Numbered from the stretch's first letter, positions 34,230-43,003 are shown. The stretch: DNA of 64,000 nucleotides from UBA2862 sp045658005 (GCA_045658005.1 JAZOUD010000133.1:1-64000), one strand, 5' to 3'. Made by a program: numbers and translations. The notes: generated by a model not told the origin, from the sequence alone.

Positions 34230-36755
34230 TTACTTGTTGTCAGCGGCCAGGGCCTTCGCGGCGGTACGGCCGGAGACGAAGATTTCAACGATGGCGTTGC
34301 CACCCAGGCGGTTGCCGCCGTGGATGCCGCCGGTCACCTCGCCAGCCGCGTACAGACCGGGGATGACGTTGCTGTTAGTGTCGATGACATGACGGTCGGT
34401 GTCCACTACGATGCCGCCCATAGTGTGGTGGGTGGAGGGTGCCATCAGGCGAACGGTCAGCAGCGTGTTCTCCAGATTGTAGGAATCCACATTGTAGCTA
34501 CCGTCGTCATTCTTCTCCACATCGCCCACGGTGCGGGAGGCAATGCCCTTGCCCACGTCGGGATACTCGCCCTGGCCCATCACAGCCATGTCATAGGCCT
34601 TAATGGTCTCGAGCACAGTAGCCGGATCGGCAGTTACGCCTTCCAGCTTGGAGAACAGCTCGGTCAGTTCATCCACATTGCCGTGTACGTAGTAATAGCG
34701 GCCTTCGAAGTCATTCTCGCCCAGCTGCGCGATGGGCGGGCCAGGAATGGGCTCGGTCTGGTTGTAGAACTCAAGGAACACGCCGGGTGTGCCATTGACC
34801 ACGATGCCATTGCGGAACTCTGCCAGAGACAGCACGTCGCGCTCGGAGCCCTCGTCCACGAAGCGATGTCCAGTGGTGGGGTTGATCCAGCAAGCGTAGT
34901 TGCCGCCGCCGAAGGCCAGGTTGCCGTTGTCAACCCAGGAGATGGGCATCAGCTGGGTGAAGCCCAGGCCGGTGGTCGCGGCGCCGATGGCCTCGGCCAT
35001 CTTGATGCCGTCGCCAATCTGGCTGGAGCGGTTGGTGGTCTTCGTGGTCTTGGTCAGGTACTCGGTGGACCAGTAAACGTTGTTTTCCAGCACCATGTCG
35101 ATGTTGGCTGCATAGCCGCCGGTGGCCAGGATGACGCCCTTGGCGGCGTTCACGGTGATCTCGGTGCCGTCGTAGTGGGTGGCCTTGACGCCGGTCACGC
35201 GGCCGCCTTCAACGATCAGGTCGGTGACGGTGGTGCGCAGCATGATCTCGTTCTTCTCGTTGGCGTTGTAGATGGTGTTCATCGGCGCGGCGAAGTAGCT
35301 GCCCCAACGGCCCATCTCAGGCTCGCCGTTGCCATCCAGGTCGATGGTGGAGCCGACGAACTCGTTTTCACGATACCACAGCGCGCCGATCAGGGTGGGC
35401 TGGGTGTTCTCGACGAAGGTCGCGCCCTGGTCCTCCAGCCACTCCTTCAGGCCCTGGCCGTCCTGGATGAACTGGCTGACCAGGTCCACGTCGCCGTAGA
35501 TCCACTGGGTCTTGTCCGCGCTCTGGCGCAGGCCGCCGTAGTAGGTCTGGAAGATGTGCAGGTTCACGGTGGAGAACAGGGTCAGCTGGTTCTCGGGAAC
35601 GCCCGCGTCCAGCTGGGGCTGCGCCCAAGCCAGATAGTCCTTGATCTCCTGCTTCAGGGCCTGCAGCACGGGCAGGTACTCGGCGTGCACGCCGTGCTTG
35701 GACAGCTCGGCGGCGTCGCCGGCCACGAATTCGTTGTCCTTGTAGTATTCCTCGTCGAAGGGCTCCTCGGACCAGTCCAGGATCATCTTCAGCTCATTGA
35801 TGCAGCCCTGCACGCTCTTGACCTTTTCGTAGGTCTGGCCGTCGTGGGCATAGACGCCGGTGGTGGCGTCGGGATCGGCGGGATCCCACACCAGGTAGGG
35901 CATCACGGACTGATACTGGCCGCCGGACACCAGGGTGTTGCCGCCGACCTCGGCGTTCTTCTCGATCACCAGCACGGTATTGCCGTCCTGGGCGGCCTGG
36001 GCCGCGGCAGCCATGCCGGCGCCGCCCGCGCCGACCACGACCACGTCGTAGTCCGCGGTGATGGGCTGACCGGCGGTATGCTCGATCTTGGCGGCCTTGA
36101 AGGCGTCCATGTTGGTGCAGCCGGCCTGCTCGGCGGTGTCGTTCACCGCGTTGCGCAGCGCGCGGGTGGTGAAGGTCGCGCCGGAAACGCCGTCCACGCC
36201 GGAGCCGTTGGCTTCCAGCATTTCGGGGATCATGATGTCATAGGCCAGGGTGCCCACGTGATCGGTCTCCACGCTGGAGGCAATCTCGATCTTCTGGAGC
36301 TTGTCCGCGGAATAGGTGACGGCGACGGTCACGGGGCCGTTGTAGCCGTCGGCGGTCGCCTCGTAGGTGCCTGCGGTAAAAGCCAGGTCGGCGTCGCTGG
36401 CGCCGGTCTCCTCGCCGCGGGCCGCGTTCAGGGCCTGCTCAACGGCGGCGACGACGCCGTCATGGCTCATGGTCGCGCCGGCCACCGCGTCGATGGCGGC
36501 GTCGCTGCGGCCGATCAGGCTTTCGCGGTAGGTCGGGAAGGCTTCCACGCCATAGGGAACCTCGCCCTCGCCCTCGATGACCACATCGGTGATGGCATTC
36601 TCGTCCACGGTCACCGTCACATGGACGGAATCGGGACCGGCAAAGCCCTCGCCGGAGCCCTCGTAGGTGCCCGGGGTGAAGCTCGCGCCTTCCGCGAAGG
36701 CCACGCAGCCCAACAGCAGGCACAGGCAGGTCAGCAGTGCAACAATTTTCTTCAT
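34230..36755 (-). CDS. Secreted FAD-dependent fumarate-reductase-like flavoprotein with two FMN-binding domains
   Basis: 841 residues. Signal peptide MKKIVALLTCLCLLLGC with a lipobox-like LLGC (an AFA|EG signal-peptidase I site also fits). Two FMN_bind domains follow (about 25-105 and 115-210), with covalent-FMN attachment motifs AGATMS and SGATFT. Then a FAD_binding_2 domain (DYDVVVVGAGGAGMAAAAQA, GVILATGGYAAN, C-terminal LYAAGEVTGGIHGGNRLGGNA). This matches urocanate/fumarate-type reductases that use an extracytosolic FMN relay. The ApbE needed to attach FMN lies nearby. AAGGAGGG precedes the ATG. The electron acceptor cannot be read from sequence. Confidence 0.93.
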   Translation of the reverse strand: MKKIVALLTCLCLLLGCVAFAEGASFTPGTYEGSGEGFAGPDSVHVTVTVDENAITDVVIEGEGEVPYGVEAFPTYRESLIGRSDAAIDAVAGATMSHDGVVAAVEQALNAARGEETGASDADLAFTAGTYEATADGYNGPVTVAVTYSADKLQKIEIASSVETDHVGTLAYDIMIPEMLEANGSGVDGVSGATFTTRALRNAVNDTAEQAGCTNMDAFKAAKIEHTAGQPITADYDVVVVGAGGAGMAAAAQAAQDGNTVLVIEKNAEVGGNTLVSGGQYQSVMPYLVWDPADPDATTGVYAHDGQTYEKVKSVQGCINELKMILDWSEEPFDEEYYKDNEFVAGDAAELSKHGVHAEYLPVLQALKQEIKDYLAWAQPQLDAGVPENQLTLFSTVNLHIFQTYYGGLRQSADKTQWIYGDVDLVSQFIQDGQGLKEWLEDQGATFVENTQPTLIGALWYRENEFVGSTIDLDGNGEPEMGRWGSYFAAPMNTIYNANEKNEIMLRTTVTDLIVEGGRVTGVKATHYDGTEITVNAAKGVILATGGYAANIDMVLENNVYWSTEYLTKTTKTTNRSSQIGDGIKMAEAIGAATTGLGFTQLMPISWVDNGNLAFGGGNYACWINPTTGHRFVDEGSERDVLSLAEFRNGIVVNGTPGVFLEFYNQTEPIPGPPIAQLGENDFEGRYYYVHGNVDELTELFSKLEGVTADPATVLETIKAYDMAVMGQGEYPDVGKGIASRTVGDVEKNDDGSYNVDSYNLENTLLTVRLMAPSTHHTMGGIVVDTDRHVIDTNSNVIPGLYAAGEVTGGIHGGNRLGGNAIVEIFVSGRTAAKALAADNK

Positions 36756-36905
36756 GATATCCCTCCTTGAAGAATTCTGTTCATGCGGGCACAACTGCCC
36801 ACATCTACACCACAATAATATCATATCTGCAAATGTCGTGTCAATGGATTTTGCTCAGAATACGGCGCTGTGAGAAGCCGTCAGCACCGTTTGCGCATTT
36901 TCGGG

Positions 36906-36934
36906 TTGATTAATGAAGCAAAAGGGTATATAAT
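36906..36934 (+). promoter_or_regulatory. Promoter giving a predicted leaderless transcript
   Basis: Plus strand TTGATT (36906-36911), 17 bases, TATAAT (36929-36934). The normal start site, about seven bases after the -10, falls on the ATG at 36941, and there is no ribosome site. The NusG-II lipoprotein message would therefore start at or near its AUG. Confidence 0.75.
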
Positions 36935-36940
36935 AAAAAC

Positions 36941-37375
36941 ATGTTCAGATTGGAAAACTGCGCGTTATTGCGGCTCTGCCTGATCCTGGCGGTCCTGGCC
37001 CTGTCGGCGTCCGGCTGCGCGCCCACGCCCGGGACAGGCGGCATTCGCGTGCTGGTGGACGGCGAGGCGTGGAAGGATGCGGCCATTTCCCCGGAAAGCG
37101 GCGACGGCATGCGGGTGTACATCACCTGCGACGGCCAGCCGCTGCTGGACCTGCCCTTCGGCGAGGCCCACAGCGTACAGATCATACAGGACGACGGATC
37201 AGAGAACACCGTAGCCATCACCGGCGACGCCGTGTATATGGAGCACGCCGACTGCGACAACCAGGACTGTGTTCAGATGGGCGCGGTGACCCGGGAAAAT
37301 CTGGAGCTGCGGGTGATGGGCGGCTTCATCATCTGCCTGCCCCACAAAATCTCGGTGGAGGTGCGCGAGGGCTGA
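36941..37375 (+). CDS. NusG domain II lipoprotein
   Basis: 144 residues. Lipoprotein signal with lipobox SASGC near residue 26. The extracytoplasmic NusG-II domain has VAITGDAVYMEHADCDNQDCV and the ending GGFIICLPHKISVEV; CDNQDC and ICLP supply conserved Cys residues. Such domains sit in flavinylation and Rnf-type redox loci and are thought to act in electron transfer or assembly. First gene of the operon NusG-II, Gx transporter, ApbE, DUF1622, NusG-II. Confidence 0.88.
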   Translation: MFRLENCALLRLCLILAVLALSASGCAPTPGTGGIRVLVDGEAWKDAAISPESGDGMRVYITCDGQPLLDLPFGEAHSVQIIQDDGSENTVAITGDAVYMEHADCDNQDCVQMGAVTRENLELRVMGGFIICLPHKISVEVREG

Positions 37376-37388
37376 TGGAGGCTTTGGT

Positions 37389-38069
37389 TTGAATTCGAAT
37401 GCGAAAAAGGTCGCGCGCTTCGGCATGCTGACGGCGCTGGCGCTGGTGCTGGGCTGGCTGGACCGGGCGATACCGGTCACCTGGTTTTTGAGCGGCGCGG
37501 TGCCCGGCATCAAGCTGGGGCTGGCCAATACGGTGCTGCTGTACGCAGTGTACCTGATGGACTGGAAGGGCTGCGTGCTGCTGATGCTGGCGAAGGTGTT
37601 CCTGTCGGGCTTCATGTTCGGCTCGATGAGCGCCATACTCTACAGCCTCTGCGGAGGCGCGCTGAGCCTGGCAGTGATGCTGCTGGTGCGACACAGGCCC
37701 CGGCTGGGCGCGCTGGTGATCGCGCTGCTGGCTGCGTCCAGCGACATCATGCTGCTCATCCGCAATCCCCACCCCCGGGGGCAGCTGCTCTGGTGCATGA
37801 TACTGATCGCGCTGGCCTGCCTGGCTGCCGTCGCCGCCTTTGTAATCATCGGCAGGCGTCCGGAATACGGGGTGCTGGGCACGTCCCTGGCCGGGGCGGT
37901 GGCCCACAACATCGGCCAGATCCTGGCGGCCAGCGCCATGCTGCGCACGCCCCAGCTGCTGTACACCTACCTGCCAGTGCTGGTGGGCATCGGCGCGGTG
38001 GTGGGATGCCTGACGGGCATCGTGGCCCAGCGGGTCTTCAAGGCGCTGCGCGTCGGAAACATTCAATAA
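37389..38069 (+). CDS. Gx transporter family membrane protein (Hpre_diP_synt_I type)
   Basis: 226 residues, about six membrane helices; KKVARFGMLTALALVLGWLD and FLSGAVPGIKLGLANTVLLY are family hallmarks. Often annotated as heptaprenyl diphosphate synthase component I, but in this context (NusG-II and ApbE) it is considered a small-molecule or flavin-related transporter. The start is TTG at 37389 with GGAGG seven bases upstream; there is no suitable ATG. It lies 13 bases after the NusG-II gene. Confidence 0.85.
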   Translation: MNSNAKKVARFGMLTALALVLGWLDRAIPVTWFLSGAVPGIKLGLANTVLLYAVYLMDWKGCVLLMLAKVFLSGFMFGSMSAILYSLCGGALSLAVMLLVRHRPRLGALVIALLAASSDIMLLIRNPHPRGQLLWCMILIALACLAAVAAFVIIGRRPEYGVLGTSLAGAVAHNIGQILAASAMLRTPQLLYTYLPVLVGIGAVVGCLTGIVAQRVFKALRVGNIQ

Positions 38070-38091
38070 AACGAAGAACAGGGGTTATCCA

Positions 38092-39081
38092 ATGAAGAAA
38101 ATGCGGGCGCTTGCGCTGATATTGACGCTGGCCTGCGCGCTGAGCCTGACGGGCTGCGCTTCAGCCCAGCAGAAAAAACAGACCGCGATCGGTTTTTATC
38201 TGGATACGGTCATCACGCTGACGGCCTATGTGGACGACGCAGTGGTGCTCAACGACGCGCTGGAGGAATGCGGGCGCTATGAGCGGCTGCTCTCCCGCAC
38301 CGTAGAGGGCAGCGACGTGTGGCGCATCAACCACGCGGGCGGCAAGCCCGTAGAGGTTTCTGACGACACCGTCATACTGCTGCAAACTGCGCGGCGGGTG
38401 AGCGCATATTCCGATGGGGCGTTTGACGTCACCATCGCCCCGGTATCCACCATGTGGGACTTCACCTCCGGTGCGGCGGTGGTGCCGGACGCCGATGCCA
38501 TCGCCCGGGCTGCCGCCCTGGTGGACTACACCCGTATGGACATTGAAGGCAACACTGTCACCCTGCCCGAGAACATGATGATCGACCTGGGAGGCATCGC
38601 CAAGGGCTATATTGCCGACGAAGTGAAGCTGTACCTGATGGACCGGGGCGTTAAGAGCGCAGTGCTGTCCTTTGGGGGCAACATCGTCACAATCGGCCTG
38701 AAGCCGGACGGCAGCCCCTGGAAGGTGGGCATACAGGACATCGACAAGCCCACCGGGGAATACATGCTCGTGTCGCTGAACTTCGGCGGCAGTACCGTCA
38801 CCAGCGGCATCTACGAGCGCGGCTTTGAGACGGACGGCGTATACTATCACCACATATTGGATCCGGCAACCGGCTGGCCCGTACAAAACGAACTGGCGTC
38901 GGTTACGATCTTCTCCGACAGCTCCATGTGGGGCGACGCCCTGGCCACAGCAGCCTTTGCACTGGGACCCGAGAAAGGCATGGCCCTCATCGAGGCGCTG
39001 AATGGCGCAGAGGCCGTGTTCATTTCCCGGGATCGGTCGGTCACCGCTACATCCGGTGCCGATAAATATCTGACACAATAA
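38092..39081 (+). CDS. apbE: FAD:protein FMN transferase (ApbE), lipoprotein
   Basis: 329 residues. Lipobox LTGC near residue 20. ApbE transfers FMN from FAD to a Ser/Thr in secreted proteins. Motifs seen: YLDTVITLTAYVDD, AYSDGAFDVTIAPVSTMWDF, IDLGGIAKGYIADEVK, AVLSFGGNIVTIG and the C-terminal LDPATGWPVQNE. The probable substrate is the reductase at 34230-36755 with two FMN-attachment motifs. The ATG follows AGGGG. Confidence 0.95.
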   Translation: MKKMRALALILTLACALSLTGCASAQQKKQTAIGFYLDTVITLTAYVDDAVVLNDALEECGRYERLLSRTVEGSDVWRINHAGGKPVEVSDDTVILLQTARRVSAYSDGAFDVTIAPVSTMWDFTSGAAVVPDADAIARAAALVDYTRMDIEGNTVTLPENMMIDLGGIAKGYIADEVKLYLMDRGVKSAVLSFGGNIVTIGLKPDGSPWKVGIQDIDKPTGEYMLVSLNFGGSTVTSGIYERGFETDGVYYHHILDPATGWPVQNELASVTIFSDSSMWGDALATAAFALGPEKGMALIEALNGAEAVFISRDRSVTATSGADKYLTQ

Positions 39082-39121
39082 ACAGACCATAGTCTGTGTA
39101 CTGACAAAAGGAGCGACGGCC

Positions 39122-39463
39122 ATGTATGTGACGTTGGAGCATCACTTTATTCAAATCGTATACTACCTCATCATGGTCCTTGAGATGATCGGCGTGGTCA
39201 TACTGCTGGTCTACGCCGGCAAGGCCCTCGCTGCGGTGTTCAAGAGCACCCACAGGTGCAAGCAGCTGCTGTCGGAGGGCATTACCACGGCTCTCAGCTT
39301 CCTGCTGGGGGGCGAGGTGCTCAAGACCATCATCGCGCCGGACTGGAAGGATATCGGCATGACCTGTGCGATACTGCTGATGCGGGCAGCGGTGACGGTG
39401 CTGCTGCACTGGGAGTCGAAGCACGAGAACGAAACAGAAAACGACGAGGAACGCGGAAAATGA
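39122..39463 (+). CDS. DUF1622 family membrane protein
   Basis: 113 residues with three hydrophobic segments (about 10-35, 58-75, 80-100) and a short acidic C-tail. SFLLGGEVLKTIIAPDWKDIGMT resembles DUF1622. Function unknown. It is inserted between ApbE and the second NusG-II gene, and its stop codon overlaps that start codon (ATGA). Possible quinone or anchor role is speculation. Confidence 0.72.
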   Translation: MYVTLEHHFIQIVYYLIMVLEMIGVVILLVYAGKALAAVFKSTHRCKQLLSEGITTALSFLLGGEVLKTIIAPDWKDIGMTCAILLMRAAVTVLLHWESKHENETENDEERGK

Positions 39464-39933
39464 ACGAATTGGCTAAGCGAATACTCCTATGCCTGCTGGC
39501 AGGGCTTTTATGGGTGACTGCGATTGCGGCTGCGGAGCAAGCCCCTGCCACAGAACCCACCGCGACGGCACAGCCACAGGCGACTGCAGAACCGACGGAT
39601 TCGCCAAAGCCCGCAAAGGGCTATGTGCTGGTCACCACGGCGACCCAGTCGGGCTGGCTGCCGCTGCCCGAGGAGGGAGAGGTCAGCTATCCCGTGCGCC
39701 AGCTGCTGCCGAACGGCACCGAGGCGATCAACACCATCCACCTGACGCCGGAGGGCGTCTACATGGAGGATTCCACCTGCGAGGGCCACGACTGCGTCCA
39801 GCAGGGCGAGGTGACCCTGGACAACCGGACCGAGCGCATACTCGGCAACATGATCATCTGCCTGCCGAATCAGGTGACCCTCCAGCTGTACACCTCCGAG
39901 GAGCTGCTGGAGATGGTGAAGGGACAGCAATAG
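39460..39933 (+). CDS. Second NusG domain II exported protein
   Basis: 157 residues. Signal peptide or anchor MNELAKRILLCLLAGLLWV, then a Thr/Pro/Ala-rich linker (about 25-55, PTATAQPQATAEPT), then the NusG-II domain with EGVYMEDSTCEGHDCVQQGEV and MIICLPNQVTLQLY. It keeps the same Cys positions as the first copy at 36941, but in a different frame of membrane attachment. GAGGAA lies upstream of the ATG. Confidence 0.85.
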   Translation: MNELAKRILLCLLAGLLWVTAIAAAEQAPATEPTATAQPQATAEPTDSPKPAKGYVLVTTATQSGWLPLPEEGEVSYPVRQLLPNGTEAINTIHLTPEGVYMEDSTCEGHDCVQQGEVTLDNRTERILGNMIICLPNQVTLQLYTSEELLEMVKGQQ

Positions 39934-39938
39934 GACAA

Positions 39939-39989
39939 AAGGATCCTTCATTTCGTTCAGGATGGCAGGGAGACACCCGGTTGCCATCC
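39939..39989. repeat. Degenerate copy of an intergenic repeat
   Basis: The stretch around GGATCCTTCATTTCGTTCAGG resembles one arm of the element at 45640-45714 (GATCCTTCG..TTCGCTCGGGATG). It also has an 8-bp inverted pair (39960-39967 with 39982-39989). Confidence 0.5.
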
Positions 39990-40038
39990 CGGGCGATGCG
40001 GAGTATCTTTTCAGAGAATACAGCGAGGTAATCGGGAT

Positions 40039-40875
40039 ATGATACAGGACATCTACCCCCACAGGCTGCGCAATGAATTCATACCCGCCCGCCCGGTGGA
40101 CCCGGAGGGGCTGCTTTTCTGCTTCGATGGGGACAACGTGCTCTGCGGGATCGATAACGGCGACGTGGCGCTGCCCCGGGTGAAGGACTTCCCGTCCGAC
40201 GCCGAGCGGCGCTACCTGTTCGCGCTGGACGACGCGCCCTGCTACCTGGACATGGAAGGGCAAGGGCGAAGCGCGAAGGGCATGGAATGGGTGCCTGTGC
40301 GCATGCTGCGCCGCCGCGCCCAGGGCCACCGGGAAGTGATCTTCTCAGCCTGGACGGCCTTCCAGCTCTACAACTGGTACCGGGACAACCGCTTCTGCGG
40401 GCGCTGCGGCGACAGGACGGCGCTGGCCCCGGACGAGCGGGCCGTGATGTGCCCCGCCTGCAGTCGGCGCATCTATCCGCGGATCATCCCCGCGGTGATC
40501 GTCGGCGTCACCCACGGCGACGAGATACTGATGACGAAGTACCGGGGCCGGGACATCCCCTACTACGCCCTGATCGCCGGCTTCACAGAGATCGGCGAAA
40601 CCCTGGAGCAGACCGTGGCCCGGGAGGTCATGGAGGAGGCCGGGCTTCGGGTGAAGAACATCCGCTACTACAAATCCCAGCCCTGGGCCATCGTGGACGA
40701 CCTGCTGGCCGGCTTCTACTGTGACGTGGACGGCCCCACCGAGATCCACATGGACGCCAATGAGCTGAAGGAGGCCGTCTGGGTCCGCCGGGAGAACGTC
40801 ACCGGCCAGCCCAACGACTTCAGCCTAACCAACGAGATGATGCTGGTGTTTCGGGATGGGAAGGAGCCAAGATAG
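40039..40875 (+). CDS. nudC: NudC-type NAD+/NADH pyrophosphatase (zinc-ribbon Nudix)
   Basis: 278 residues. Zinc ribbon FCGRCGDR...CPACSRR near residues 118-140, and a Nudix domain with box GFTEIGETLEQTVAREVMEE. Downstream SQPWAI corresponds to the NudC family motif SQPWPFP. Hydrolyses NAD(H) to NMN(H) and AMP and can remove NAD caps from RNA. The family's SQPWPFPxS motif is only partly kept, so NAD specificity is probable rather than certain. Stand-alone; a hairpin follows. Confidence 0.88.
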   Translation: MIQDIYPHRLRNEFIPARPVDPEGLLFCFDGDNVLCGIDNGDVALPRVKDFPSDAERRYLFALDDAPCYLDMEGQGRSAKGMEWVPVRMLRRRAQGHREVIFSAWTAFQLYNWYRDNRFCGRCGDRTALAPDERAVMCPACSRRIYPRIIPAVIVGVTHGDEILMTKYRGRDIPYYALIAGFTEIGETLEQTVAREVMEEAGLRVKNIRYYKSQPWAIVDDLLAGFYCDVDGPTEIHMDANELKEAVWVRRENVTGQPNDFSLTNEMMLVFRDGKEPR

Positions 40876-40886
40876 AAATCACCGGG

Positions 40887-40917
40887 GAGCTGTTACAATG
40901 CCAGTTTGCAACAGCTC
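40887..40917 (+). terminator. Hairpin after nudC
   Basis: GAGCTGTT (40887-40894) pairs with AACAGCTC (40910-40917); followed by TCTTGCTTTTCC. Stem of 8 bp with a loop of 15 bases. Confidence 0.5.
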
Positions 40918-40962
40918 TCTTGCTTTTCCGGGCGCAGCCATGCGGAAAGGAGGTATGGCGAT

Positions 40963-41556
40963 ATGAATGTTGCTTTACAGACCAATAACCTGACAAAACG
41001 CTATCACAGATTTCAGGCATTGGACGGATTGACCATGCATGTGCCAGAAGGCTCAATCTATGGGCTGATTGGAAGGAATGGTGCAGGTAAAACGACGCTG
41101 ATTCGCCTGATTTGCGGCTTGCAGGAGCCATCATCCGGTAGTTTTGAATTGTATGGCATGCGCAATGACAGCAATGGAATCGTCAATGTCCGTCGCCGAA
41201 TCGGCGCTATCATTGAAGCGCCCGCGCTTTACGAGAATATGACAGCGGAACAGAATCTGAGGCAGCAATACCTCATCCTCGGCTTGCCATCCTATGATGG
41301 CATCTCTGATTTATTAAATCAGGCTGTTGAGGGCAGATATGACCCGACTTGGCAGAAGCTTTTCCTTTCGTCTCTCGCTCATTGCGATGCTGATCCTTTC
41401 TGTGGCCTTTATGGCAATGCAAGCAACTTCAATGGATTATACAGTTCCGCTGAGCCGAGTGATATTCCTGCCGATGAGCATGTATGGGGCCGTGATGGCG
41501 GCATTCGTCAGCATATTTGTCGGCACAGACTTCAGCGACGGTATTATCCGAAATAA
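40963..41556 (+). pseudogene. Truncated ABC transporter ATP-binding protein (bacitracin/lantibiotic type)
   Basis: Residues 1-120 are a normal BcrA-type ABC ATPase: LTKRYHRFQALDGLTM, Walker A GLIGRNGAGKTTLIRL, and NVRRRIGAIIEAPALYENMTAEQNL. After GLPSYDGISDLLNQ the family sequence stops: the signature, Walker B and the rest (about 180 residues) are missing, and the frame runs on through the permease coding region in another frame. An internal deletion near 41320 fits. The AAAGGAGG start is intact, and codon use is less GC-rich than the neighbours, suggesting transfer followed by decay. Confidence 0.88.
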
Positions 41557-42091
41557 ACTGCTGACCGCTGAGAATCGCAACAGCCTGGTTCTTTCACAGA
41601 TCATTGTGAGCTGCCTGGCATGTTTGATCGTCTATACGGTGGTCACCGCCTTTACAGCGGGCGTTGGGCGGTTGTTCTTTAAAAACAATGTTGAAACGGT
41701 TACATTGCTTCGGTTCTATTGCATCGGCGCTGGCATGTGCCTTGCCACAGGCTGCCTGTTCTCTGTTATCACGCTTCTACGCGGTAATAAGACGCAGGCA
41801 ATCGTTTGGTGCATGGCGCTGGCCTTTGGCATGCTGTTTCTCGCCATACATACCAATGGAAAACTGGTACAGCCGGAGTATAAGGACGGCGCCATGAATC
41901 CCAACTATGTGGGAGGAATGCGAAGGACAGTCTACGGCATTCTCCATGACCTCAATCCCTGCGGACAGGTCGCGCAGCTCTCAACATGGGAAGTCTGGTA
42001 TCCGATACGCATCACATTATCCAATCTCGCAATGGTTTCCGTTGCTTCCGTTCTTGGGTGTATGCTGTTTGAAAGGAAAGACATAAAGTAG
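41327..42091 (+). CDS. ABC-2 type permease, orphaned by deletion of its ATPase
   Basis: 254 residues from a TTG at 41327; about six membrane helices. The N-terminal LLRADMTRLGRSFSFRLSLI is the usual start of these permeases, so at most a few residues are lost. DFSDGIIRNKLLTAENRNSL and the C-terminal FERKDIK also fit. The deletion that truncated the ATPase ends at or just before this gene, and no ribosome site of its own is visible, so it may be poorly expressed. Probably non-functional without the ATPase. Confidence 0.75.
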   Translation: MRADMTRLGRSFSFRLSLIAMLILSVAFMAMQATSMDYTVPLSRVIFLPMSMYGAVMAAFVSIFVGTDFSDGIIRNKLLTAENRNSLVLSQIIVSCLACLIVYTVVTAFTAGVGRLFFKNNVETVTLLRFYCIGAGMCLATGCLFSVITLLRGNKTQAIVWCMALAFGMLFLAIHTNGKLVQPEYKDGAMNPNYVGGMRRTVYGILHDLNPCGQVAQLSTWEVWYPIRITLSNLAMVSVASVLGCMLFERKDIK

Positions 42092-42103
42092 GGGGGATGT
42101 ATC

Positions 42104-42430
42104 CTAATCCTCCCACTGTGCCTCGCCCCACTTGTCGGGTGAGGGATCGACCTCCGGGCCTTCGTCCGGCGCGTCGAAGCTGGTGAAGATGTCCCGCATC
42201 AGCACCTCGTTGTTGACCAGGCCCTTCAGCGCGTCCCGGCTGACCACGCTGTCGGTGCCCAGGCAGGCCTTGCAGCGGTAGCCGCAGTCCGGGCACACAC
42301 AGCCCAGCTCAATCCCCTCGGATTGCACCATGTAGGTGCCGCACACATGACAGCTGCAACGCACGGCTGTCGCCTCCTTTATCGGTTTATGCAGGATTTC
42401 AAAGTATGGGTCAATCTTGTTTTCCTGCAT
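42104..42430 (-). CDS. Small protein with double zinc-ribbon-like Cys cluster
   Basis: 108 residues from the ATG at 42428-42430. Eight Cys lie in CSCHVC and CVCPDCGYRCKAC, suggesting one or two zinc sites. Not a family I recognise. A TATAAT (minus strand) close to 42465 places transcription start near here. An upstream TTG start in frame is less likely. Divergent from the Nudix gene at 42495. Confidence 0.6.
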   Translation of the reverse strand: MQENKIDPYFEILHKPIKEATAVRCSCHVCGTYMVQSEGIELGCVCPDCGYRCKACLGTDSVVSRDALKGLVNNEVLMRDIFTSFDAPDEGPEVDPSPDKWGEAQWED

Positions 42431-42494
42431 CGCGCCAAATCTGTCCTGACCCACTCCCCCATTATACAATCACAACGAAGGTGAAATAAACGCC

Positions 42495-42965
42495 ATGAAA
42501 CAGACCACTCTTTGCTACATTGAGCGCGGGCATCAATACCTGATGCTGCACCGCACCAAGAAGGCCGGCGACGAGAACCACGACAAGTGGATCGGCATCG
42601 GCGGCCACATCGAACCGGGCGAGACGCCCCTGGCCTGCATCCTCCGGGAGTGCCGGGAGGAGACGGGACTCGCGCTCATCGACCCCCGTTACCGGGGCAT
42701 CGTTCACTTCCGCTCGGACATCTACCCCGACGAGGACATGCACCTGTTCACCGCCGACCGCTTCGAGGGCGAGTTGACCGACTGCGACGAGGGCGAGCTG
42801 GCCTGGATCGACAAGGACCACCTTCTGGCGCTTACGCTGTGGGAGGGCGACAAGGTTTTCCTGCGCCTGCTGGACACCCGAGAAGACTTCTTCGACCTGA
42901 CATTACAATACCGGGGCGAAGCGCTGGCCGGCGCGGTACTGGACGGGAAGGCGCTGGACGTGTAG
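42495..42965 (+). CDS. MutT-type Nudix hydrolase (8-oxo-dGTP diphosphatase-like)
   Basis: 156 residues. Nudix box GHIEPGETPLACILRECREE with ETGL completes GX5EX7REUXEEXGU. The N-terminal CYIERGHQYLMLHRTKK and KWIGIGGHIE resemble Firmicute MutT/YtkD-like 8-oxo-dGTP hydrolases. Substrate not proven by sequence. AAGGTG lies before the ATG. Confidence 0.85.
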   Translation: MKQTTLCYIERGHQYLMLHRTKKAGDENHDKWIGIGGHIEPGETPLACILRECREETGLALIDPRYRGIVHFRSDIYPDEDMHLFTADRFEGELTDCDEGELAWIDKDHLLALTLWEGDKVFLRLLDTREDFFDLTLQYRGEALAGAVLDGKALDV

Positions 42966-43003
42966 AAATAACATTCGCCGAAGATAAACTCAAATTCGCT
43001 GTC

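Noticed and set aside
34206..36770. 854-codon open frame antisense to the flavoprotein
   Set aside because: Shadow frame; the opposite strand encodes an intact signal peptide, FMN and FAD domains.
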